From Pseudarthrobacter cellobiosi (GTDB lineage: Bacteria > Actinomycetota > Actinomycetes > Actinomycetales > Micrococcaceae), in the NCBI RefSeq assembly GCF_023913755.1, contig NZ_JAMXBJ010000045.1, positions 62,001 to 126,000 of the forward strand: a stretch of DNA of 64,000 nt, read 5' to 3'. Positions 57,879-64,000 of the stretch are shown piece by piece (positions within the stretch are counted from its first letter, which is position 1; each line of letters opens with the position of its first letter). Made by a program: the position numbers and the translations under genes. The notes below the pieces were generated by a model. It saw only the letters and a list, made by a program, of their open reading frames with translations, was not told the DNA's origin and made no database searches.

Positions 57879-58481
57879 CTACGGCGCGGCTTTCAGCGCG
57901 GCGAGGACGGTCGGCAGCAGCACGTCATTCCGGCCCCAGACCGGATCCAGGATTTCCACATACCAGGAGTCGGCGAGCAGGAGCGCCAGCGTTTCGTTGG
58001 TTTCCTCCGCCCAGTCCTGGATCTGCTCTTCCTGCACCGGAGTCTCACTGGAGCCGAGGACGGTAACTACCTCGTCGCCGTCGAGCGTTACCGGGATGGC
58101 GGCGCTGCTGGCCTCGCCCGGGGCATGCGCCACCGTTACCAGCTCAGTCCGGGTGGAAAGGGCCAGGAGTTCCACGGCTGCCTCTGCACTGCAGAAGCCG
58201 GTCACGTACTGCCGCTGGGCGGAGTTGTCGGTCCGCAGGCCGGGCTGGGATTCCTTGGTGAACAGCCCGCTCCTGTTCAGGGCGGCAAGCTCGGTGGCGA
58301 TCGGTTCTGTTTCGTCGTCGTAGCGGACCGTAAAGGTGGCGGCCTGGTATTCGCTATGGCCCTCCAGCCAACGCGCCGTCAGTTCCCCGGCCGCTGCAAG
58401 GGTGATGGCCTGCCGCCAGGCCCCCTTATCCTCCAGGCGCCTGCCGAACTGGTCACGGATTTCCGCTTCTGTGGGTTCCAT
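57879..58481 (-). CDS. Hypothetical protein, possibly DUF6919
   Basis: A 200-residue soluble acidic protein. The segment ELAALNRSGLFTKESQPG is reminiscent of DUF6919 proteins of actinobacteria; this is recalled resemblance only. No membrane span or catalytic motif is recognisable. Transcribed toward the AEC remnant with 88 bases between. Confidence 0.65.
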   Translation of the reverse strand: MEPTEAEIRDQFGRRLEDKGAWRQAITLAAAGELTARWLEGHSEYQAATFTVRYDDETEPIATELAALNRSGLFTKESQPGLRTDNSAQRQYVTGFCSAEAAVELLALSTRTELVTVAHAPGEASSAAIPVTLDGDEVVTVLGSSETPVQEEQIQDWAEETNETLALLLADSWYVEILDPVWGRNDVLLPTVLAALKAAP

Positions 58482-58534
58482 CTTCGGATGCTACGGCGCC
58501 CCGCCGCCGGACTCCAGCGGCGGCGACACAGCAG

Positions 58535-59221
58535 TTAATGTCCGCCGGCGGTGGTTCCGGCAGAGATCCCGGCAGCCCGCTCCGCCGCTGCGAGGGCAAT
58601 GCCAAAGCGGACGACAGCGGGAGCGTACCCTTGGTGCGGCACTGCCCGCAGCTGCTCTGCCTCCCTCATGGCGCGGATCAGCGCGGACGTTTCGGGCAGC
58701 CGGACGTCCGTCATGGCGGGGTAGTCGATGCAGCTCGCAGGGTCCAGTTCGTAGCGGCTCCACCGGGCCAGGAGTGCGTCATGTTCAGCCTGCGCCGCAG
58801 TGTGAACGGGCCGGTCCAGCCGCAGCTGCCGGCGGCGTTCCTGCAACGCCAGGATCTGGGGGCTGCCCCGGTAGGCGGCCACGCCCGCCCCTGCGCCCAG
58901 CGCGGCGAGGACCACACCAAACCAGGGTGACGCGAGTGTGGGAATAAGGATCGCCGGAAGTGCCACGGCAGAGCCCATAAACACATCCCAGAATACGGGA
59001 TCCGGGGCGCGGACGGCAGGGTCCGGCGTCGAATGCTGGCGGACAGCCAGGACGGTGGCAGCCACCGTGCACACGAGCACTGCACCCCAGAAACTCAGCT
59101 GCAACGCTCCAAACAGGACGGATTCTGCAAATGCCGGCACTGCGGCACCTCCCCGTGTCAGGCCCGGCCCAGGATTCCGGGTTGCTCCTTCCATTGCATC
59201 CCCTGTGGGCGCCGGGGTCAA
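58535..59221 (-). CDS. Hypothetical membrane protein
   Basis: A 228-residue protein with three hydrophobic segments, about 36-58 (LFGALQLSFWGAVLVCTVAATVLA), 78-94 and 98-114, then a soluble, helix-rich C-terminal half with many Arg/Glu. No family recognised. The first Met (residue 1) or Met10 could start it. Same strand as the preceding hypothetical gene with a 53-base gap, so possibly one operon. Confidence 0.65.
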   Translation of the reverse strand: MTPAPTGDAMEGATRNPGPGLTRGGAAVPAFAESVLFGALQLSFWGAVLVCTVAATVLAVRQHSTPDPAVRAPDPVFWDVFMGSAVALPAILIPTLASPWFGVVLAALGAGAGVAAYRGSPQILALQERRRQLRLDRPVHTAAQAEHDALLARWSRYELDPASCIDYPAMTDVRLPETSALIRAMREAEQLRAVPHQGYAPAVVRFGIALAAAERAAGISAGTTAGGH

Positions 59222-59305
59222 TGGGCGGGCAGGCTATGTGGATATTGCACGATCCTGAGGCTGATCAGGGAGCCCCCAGGCATTTGACTTGGCTCCTGGT
59301 TCCGC

Positions 59306-59491
59306 CTGCCAAACACGAAGTTCGCCCAACGCGACGATGTCTGCGTCACGAGCGGAGCGCAGCAGTTCGGCCAATTGAGGCCTGAGGGTACAGATGCCGG
59401 AAGCCTTGTCGCTGAAAATCTAATCCAAGGCTTGGCCGCCGAGCTTGCGCTGTTCATTCTGGTCCAGCGTGGTAACCCTCGCATACCGGAT
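59306..59491 (-). pseudogene. Serine recombinase (resolvase/invertase) N-terminal remnant
   Basis: On the minus strand the frame from 59491 reads IRYARVTTLDQNEQRKLGG, a stop codon, then IFSDKASG and LRPQLAELLRSARDADIV, the standard N-terminal pattern of Tn3-type resolvases (YARVSTxxQN ... DKASG ... RPQLxxLL). The catalytic serine position reads T, a stop interrupts the frame, and the match fades after about 62 codons. A broken leftover of a mobile element. Confidence 0.8.
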
Positions 59492-59561
59492 TCCTTGACC
59501 TGCCGCCGTAGTCACCCCTGCCGAAGCTGTCAGGATGAAACCTATGACTTTCCAAAAGGCA

Positions 59562-59596
59562 TGTCCGGAAACGCTATTTCAGATCCTATTCTGACA
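59562..59596. other. Res-site-like dyad
   Basis: TGTCCGGAAA and, 15 bases on, TATTCTGACA form an imperfect inverted repeat with TGTC/GACA ends, just upstream of the resolvase remnant, the usual place of a res subsite. Confidence 0.35.
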
Positions 59597-60169
59597 CCCG
59601 TCCGAGTGGGATGGAGGTCAGGTTGGGGTGTTCTCTAACTGGACGTGAACTCGGCACACGAACCAAGGCTTCCGGACTTGAAGCTTCCGGCTGCTCACGG
59701 GGCCGTTTGCCACAACTTTGATCTGACCGGCCCTACACCTTTGTTCAGAAGGCTCGAATAGTTCGAAGTCGAACATACACGCGTACCAGTAATCGCCGCG
59801 GCGGCAACGGACTTGGCGGGCCGTGGCCGATAGGGGAGCGATTCACATCGGCTTGGCACAGCGAATGTACTGGCATGTGGTCTCTGTGCTGACTTTGTTA
59901 CGGGCTCAGAGGGCTTTCGGAGCACCCTGCCGGCGCGCCTTTCCCGGTCGACCCGCCCCTGTTCCGGCTTGAGGTCTTTTGCGCCCTTTGCAGGCCCCGC
60001 GCTGCTTGGCCAGGGCGATTCCTTCCGCGGGTATTCCCTAATGAAGCTTGACACTGCCATGGGGGAGCCCTCTCCCGTAAGGACCGGGGGCAACACTAGC
60101 GAATTGCTGACCTAAGTGCAGAATCCCCGCAAGTCTCCTCGTCTGACAGGAAGAATTATGGGAAAACCC

Positions 60170-60198
60170 TTGACTGTTGCTACCGCAGGAAATAAGTT
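60170..60198 (+). promoter_or_regulatory. Promoter of the MHS transporter gene
   Basis: TTGACT, 17-base spacer, TAAGTT: a good housekeeping-type match about 110 bases before the start codon. Confidence 0.55.
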
Positions 60199-60212
60199 GT
60201 TACATGATCAAC

Positions 60213-60228
60213 GGTGATCGGGATCACA
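60213..60228. promoter_or_regulatory. CRP/GlxR-like operator
   Basis: On the minus strand TGTGATCCCGATCACC, close to the TGTGA-N6-TCACA consensus (one mismatch), lying just downstream of the -10. A catabolite-type regulator may control the transporter. Confidence 0.45.
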
Positions 60229-60308
60229 TGTGCGACGCTTTGCCCCAGTGGCTAGGCTGAAAGTGAAGCACCTCGCGGTCTTGGCACCATCCCCTGAATG
60301 GAGACAAC

Positions 60309-61688
60309 ATGGAACGCGATCTTGCAGATAATTCCCTGGAGAAGGTGAGTCCGGAGCGCCTGCGTAAGGTGGTGCGGGCCTCTTTTGCCGGAACCGTGGT
60401 GGAGTGGTTCGACTTTGCCATCTACGGCTACATGGCAACCCACATTGCCGCCACCTTCTTTTCATCCACGGATCCGGTCACGGGTCTGCTGGAGACATTC
60501 GCCGTGTTCGCTGTCGCGTTCGCGCTGCGGCCCTTGGGCGGCATCTTCTTCGGACGCCTGGGCGACCGTCTTGGACGTAAAAAGATCCTGGTGCTGACTG
60601 TCCTGCTGATGTCCGGATCCACGGCCGCAATCGGGCTCATCCCAAGCCACGAGACGATCGGCATCTGGGCCGCCGTCCTGCTGGTGTTTGCCCGGTGTTT
60701 ACAAGGCTTTTCCGCTGGCGGTGAATACGCGGGTGCCACCATCTACGTCGTCGAGCACAGCCCCGACGGGCACAGGGCACGCTACTCGTCCACCATGTCC
60801 GCGGCGACGTTCTCCTCATTCGCCCTCGCGGCTGGACTCGGAGCGCTGCTCAGCTTCATCCTGCCCCCCGAGGCCATGGGCGATTGGGGCTGGCGCATCC
60901 TCTTCCTGCTGTCAGTACCGATGGGCCTGATCGCCTTCTACATTCGCGCCAAACTCCACGAGTCCCCCGAGTTCCAAGCGATGATCGATGATTCCGCCGC
61001 CCGGCCCGCCCCGTCTTTGGGAGTCGTCTTCCGCACCCAGTGGCCCGCGATGCTGCGCCTCGGCGGCTTCGTGATGCTCACCGCGCTTTCCTTTTACATT
61101 TACTCCACGTACATGTCGACCTTCCTGATCAAAGTGGTCGGCCTGCCCCCGCACCTTGCCCTGTTCTCGAGCTTGATCTCGCTGACCATGGCGACGGCGC
61201 TGGCCCCCGTGATGGGACGTGTCTCGGATCGCATAGGGCGCCGCCGCACCATGCAGACCGCCGCCGGTCTCCTGGCCATTCTCACCATTCCGGCGTACAT
61301 GATCGCCGAACAGGGAACGTTCGCAACCGCCGTTGCCAGCCAACTGCTCATAGGACTCGGTGCCGTGACCGCTAATGTGGTGACCTCGGTCCTGATGTCG
61401 GAAATGTTCTCGACCGACGTGCGCTTCGCGGCATCGGGCACCTGTTACAACATCACCTACGCGGTATTCGGCGGTACCGCACCCTTCCTGGCAACGTGGC
61501 TTGTCGCGGGAACCGGGTACACGCTCTCCCCGGCGATCTACGTCGCGACCATCGCCGTCGCATCATTCCTCGTCGCCACCTTCCTCATGCCCGAGACCGC
61601 AGGGCGGCCTCTGCGCCGTTACCACGACGACCCAGTGCCCGCAGAGCGTGCGCGCGCCGTGGCCTCAAGATCGTTGCCCGGCGCCTGA
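60309..61688 (+). CDS. MHS-family (MFS) metabolite/proton symporter
   Basis: A 459-residue permease with 12 predicted spans. MFS loop motifs GRLGDRLGRKK (between spans 2 and 3) and GRVSDRIGRRRT (second half) are present, and the start ASFAGTVVEWFDFAIYGYMA is typical of the MHS subfamily (KgtP, ProP, ShiA). Substrate probably a carboxylate, osmolyte or aromatic acid; not determinable. ATG at 60309 follows AATGGAGA. Confidence 0.88.
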   Translation: MERDLADNSLEKVSPERLRKVVRASFAGTVVEWFDFAIYGYMATHIAATFFSSTDPVTGLLETFAVFAVAFALRPLGGIFFGRLGDRLGRKKILVLTVLLMSGSTAAIGLIPSHETIGIWAAVLLVFARCLQGFSAGGEYAGATIYVVEHSPDGHRARYSSTMSAATFSSFALAAGLGALLSFILPPEAMGDWGWRILFLLSVPMGLIAFYIRAKLHESPEFQAMIDDSAARPAPSLGVVFRTQWPAMLRLGGFVMLTALSFYIYSTYMSTFLIKVVGLPPHLALFSSLISLTMATALAPVMGRVSDRIGRRRTMQTAAGLLAILTIPAYMIAEQGTFATAVASQLLIGLGAVTANVVTSVLMSEMFSTDVRFAASGTCYNITYAVFGGTAPFLATWLVAGTGYTLSPAIYVATIAVASFLVATFLMPETAGRPLRRYHDDPVPAERARAVASRSLPGA

Positions 61689-61713
61689 GGCCCCAGGGCA
61701 AGTAAAATGGTCG

Positions 61714-61749
61714 GCCGCTGTCCGGACCTGTGTGGGTCCGGACAGCGGC
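61714..61749 (+). terminator. Hairpin after the MHS transporter gene
   Basis: GCCGCTGTCCGGACC, loop TGTGTG, GGTCCGGACAGCGGC. Perfect 15-base stem but no T run. Confidence 0.6.
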
Positions 61750-61985
61750 TGGCCTTGCCGCAGCCGATCGCGATGGCACAGATCCGCCGGTGGATGAAAG
61801 GGACGGTTTGAGTAACCTGGCATGCTCATTGCCGCCATATTCAACCCCTCGTGACCCTTGGATGCCCTGCTCTGGCAACCGTGAACCGAGGGGCGTAGCG
61901 TTCAAGTAGAACGACGGCGGTGGTCGCAGCCTGATCAAGGACCGGCACGCTGCCGTACTGTGCCAATCCGTTCAAGGAGCCGGAA

Positions 61986-64000
61986 ATGGCTGGATGGAAC
62001 TCCGATACGGCGGCCGGGCCTCTGGGCGCCGGGACAATCACGTTGGTGGAAGGTTCATCCTTCTGCATCTCGCTGCCGAATGGGGACATCCAACCCGAGC
62101 TGCCGCACGGGGTCTTCTTCCAGGACACGCGCATCCTGTCCCGCTGGAACCTCACCGTCAATGGCCAGCTGCTGGAGCCGTTGGCGGCGGAAACGAAGGA
62201 ACCATACCGGGCGTTGTTTGCCGGCCGTGTTGCCCGTTCTGACGGATATGCGGACAGCCCGCTGCTTGTGGAGCGGCTGCGCGAGGTGGGTGTCGGCATT
62301 ACAGAGGAAATTACGGTCTGGAACTACTCGCTGGATCCTGTCGAATGCGTGGTCTCGCTCAGCGTCGAAGCGGATTTCGCCGATCTGTTCGAGGTCAAGG
62401 AGGCGCGCATCCTCCGGCACTGGGACGAAACCCTGCAGCCGGACGCAGGTTCGCTGACGATCAGGGGCACTTGGCAGGATTCCCGCAAGGGGATCGTCAT
62501 CAACGCGGACGGCGCCGACCACGTTGGTGTGGACGCCCTGACATATCGCACAGTTGTCCCGCCGCACGGGCACTGGAGCACCGTGCTGAGCGTGGTGCCT
62601 GCCGTGGACGGAACCGGCCCGGCTGCACCGTTTATTCATCCGGCACCGGGAGATATGTCTCCGCGGGACCGGCGCCGGATGGAGTGGGTGGCGAGGATTC
62701 CGGTGCTGCAGATGGGCAACCGTTCCATCGAACGTACTCTGCAGCGCAGCTACGACGATCTGGGCGCGCTCCGGATCGAGGACCCCGACCATCCGGATCG
62801 GGTGGTGGTCGCAGCCGGAGCACCCTGGTTCATGACCCTGTTCGGCCGCGACTCACTGTGGGCCTCGGAAATGGCACTGCCGGTGGACCCGTCCCTGGCC
62901 CTGGGCACGCTGCAGACGCTGGCCGACCGGCAGGGCCGGGTGGTGGACCCGATGAGCGAAGAGGAGCCGGGCAAGATCCTGCACGAGGTCCGGCTCGGCG
63001 TCTCCAGCGGACTGTCCTTGGGCGGTAAACCGGAATATTATGGCAGCGTCGACGCGACCCCGCTGTTTGTGAGCGTGCTCGGGGCCGTCAGCCGCTGGGG
63101 CTTCGCCAAGGAGACCATTGCCGCCCTGCTGCCCAACGCGGACCGGGCACTTGACTGGATCCGGGACTACGGGGACCGCGACGGCGACGGCTTCGTCGAA
63201 TATGAACGCCTGAATGATCGGGGGCTGATCAACCAGGGCTGGAAGGATTCCTGGGACGGGATAAACTTCGCCGACGGCACACTGGCGGAATCTCCGATCG
63301 CCCTGTGCGAGGTCCAAGCCTACGTCTACTCGGCGTACATGGCGCGTGCTTGGATGGCCTACGACGCCGGCGACACGGCGGTGGGTGACGAGCTCACGGA
63401 CCGGGCGGCAGAGCTGAAAAAGAAGTTCAACGAACAGTTCTGGCTGCCCGATCGCGGCTACTATGCGATCGCGTTGGATAAGGACAAGCGCCCCGTGGAC
63501 GCCTGCGCCTCTAACATGGGCCACTGCCTCTGGTTCGGTCTCGTGGATGAGGACAAAGCGCCGCTGGTAGCCGAGAAGCTGATGTCCCCGCAGATGTTCT
63601 CCGGCTGGGGCGTTCGCACCCTGGCTACCGACATGGGGGCTTACAACCCGGCGAGCTACCATAACGGCTCGGTCTGGCCGCACGACAACGCCATCATTGC
63701 GGCCGGCCTGGTGCGCTACGGTTTCGTGGAAGAAGCGCAGCGGATTGCCACGGCCCTGCTGGAGGCCGCCCAGTACTCGGACGGCCGACTACCCGAGCTC
63801 TTCTGTGGCTTCGACCGGGAACGGTTCACCCAGCCCGTGCCGTACCCGACGGCGTGTTCGCCGCAGGCATGGGCCGCGACGGCGCCGATCCTGCTGGTGA
63901 CAAGCCTGATGCGCTACGACGCGCATGTATCCCGTGGTGGTCTGTGGCTGGACCCCGTGTTGCCGGAGTCTTATGGCGACCTGCACGTCACCAATGCCCC
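61986..64000 (+). CDS. Amylo-alpha-1,6-glucosidase / glycogen debranching-type protein (3' end cut)
   Basis: Partial gene, 671 codons to the window edge with no stop. It starts at the ATG at 61986 (MAGWNSDTAAGPLGAGTITL). Residues 10-230 fit the N-terminal GDE domain (PHGVFFQDTRILSRW is its signature), and from about 245 the (alpha/alpha)6-barrel glucosidase domain follows: WFMTLFGRDSLWASEMALP, DRDGDGFVEYERLNDRGLINQGWKDSWDG and NPASYHNGSVWPHDNAIIAAGLVRYG. It probably hydrolyses alpha-1,6 or related linkages in glycogen or oligosaccharides. Confidence 0.88.
   Translation, partial: MAGWNSDTAAGPLGAGTITLVEGSSFCISLPNGDIQPELPHGVFFQDTRILSRWNLTVNGQLLEPLAAETKEPYRALFAGRVARSDGYADSPLLVERLREVGVGITEEITVWNYSLDPVECVVSLSVEADFADLFEVKEARILRHWDETLQPDAGSLTIRGTWQDSRKGIVINADGADHVGVDALTYRTVVPPHGHWSTVLSVVPAVDGTGPAAPFIHPAPGDMSPRDRRRMEWVARIPVLQMGNRSIERTLQRSYDDLGALRIEDPDHPDRVVVAAGAPWFMTLFGRDSLWASEMALPVDPSLALGTLQTLADRQGRVVDPMSEEEPGKILHEVRLGVSSGLSLGGKPEYYGSVDATPLFVSVLGAVSRWGFAKETIAALLPNADRALDWIRDYGDRDGDGFVEYERLNDRGLINQGWKDSWDGINFADGTLAESPIALCEVQAYVYSAYMARAWMAYDAGDTAVGDELTDRAAELKKKFNEQFWLPDRGYYAIALDKDKRPVDACASNMGHCLWFGLVDEDKAPLVAEKLMSPQMFSGWGVRTLATDMGAYNPASYHNGSVWPHDNAIIAAGLVRYGFVEEAQRIATALLEAAQYSDGRLPELFCGFDRERFTQPVPYPTACSPQAWAATAPILLVTSLMRYDAHVSRGGLWLDPVLPESYGDLHVTNA

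Larger units (their letters stand above)
59222..60308. other. Gene-poor region with recombinase debris
   Basis: About 1.1 kb without an intact gene. It contains the decayed resolvase fragment (59306-59491), a res-site-like dyad (59562-59596), and, at the right end, the promoter and operator of the MHS transporter gene. Between about 59600 and 60150 nothing is recognised. Confidence 0.6.

Noticed and set aside
59695..60096. 133-codon minus-strand frame upstream of the MHS transporter
   Set aside because: Low-complexity basic composition, no family pattern, no ribosome-binding site.

Overview
This window is the replication-origin region of a high-GC Gram-positive bacterium, most likely Arthrobacter or Pseudarthrobacter (Micrococcaceae). 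The basis is the coding style (high GC, many GTG and TTG starts) and a gene order that follows the mycobacterial/streptomycete origin block almost gene for gene: pcnA, mutT-like, murJ, trxB, trxA, parB, parA, rsmG, jag, yidC, yidD, rnpA, rpmH, dnaA, dnaN, gnd, recF, DUF721, gyrB, gyrA, DUF3566, tRNA-Ile, tRNA-Ala, ppiA, crgA, sortase, trpG, pknB, pknA, pbpA, rodA, pstP, fhaB, fhaA.

Layout. 1-0.84 kb: two tiny reverse-strand reading frames with very strong ribosome-binding sites. 0.84-9.2 kb: RNA and nucleotide housekeeping (phosphatase, CCA transferase, Nudix), lipid II flippase MurJ with a separately encoded pseudokinase-like membrane protein, and the thioredoxin pair. 9.2-14.6 kb: about 5.4 kb with no convincing gene but nine copies of the ParB site parS (TGTTTCACGTGAAACA or one mismatch) and two regularly spaced arrays of DnaA-box-like 9-mers; a tenth parS lies in the 5' part of parA. 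14.6-20.4 kb: parB to rpmH, all on the minus strand. 20.4-22.8 kb: oriC sequences on both sides of dnaA. 22.8-33.1 kb: dnaN to gyrA and two tRNAs. 33-41 kb: transporter, glycosyltransferase, cyclophilin, rhomboid protease, further DnaA-box clusters around an AhpD-like gene, 3-methyladenine glycosylase, crgA, sortase E, trpG. 41.9-51.3 kb: the serine/threonine-kinase and cell-elongation operon fhaA-fhaB-pstP-rodA-pbpA-pknA-pknB on the minus strand.

From 51.6 kb the conserved block ends and accessory genes follow: tRNA-Leu, a UPF0158 protein, a TetR repressor divergent from a putrescine-oxidase-like flavoenzyme and an APC permease (probable polyamine catabolism), a GntR regulator with a frameshifted AEC transporter, two hypothetical genes, a decayed serine-resolvase fragment, an MHS-family transporter and a glycogen-debranching-type glycosidase cut by the window edge.

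The most unusual signal is the 5.4 kb parS-studded, gene-poor segment: it looks like an extended centromere that also carries iteron-like DnaA-box arrays, and its last parS forms the centre of a 38-bp perfect palindrome just after parB. Smaller DnaA-box clusters near 38 and 39 kb, two of whose units share a second motif at identical spacing, hint at an origin-proximal DnaA-binding locus separate from oriC.
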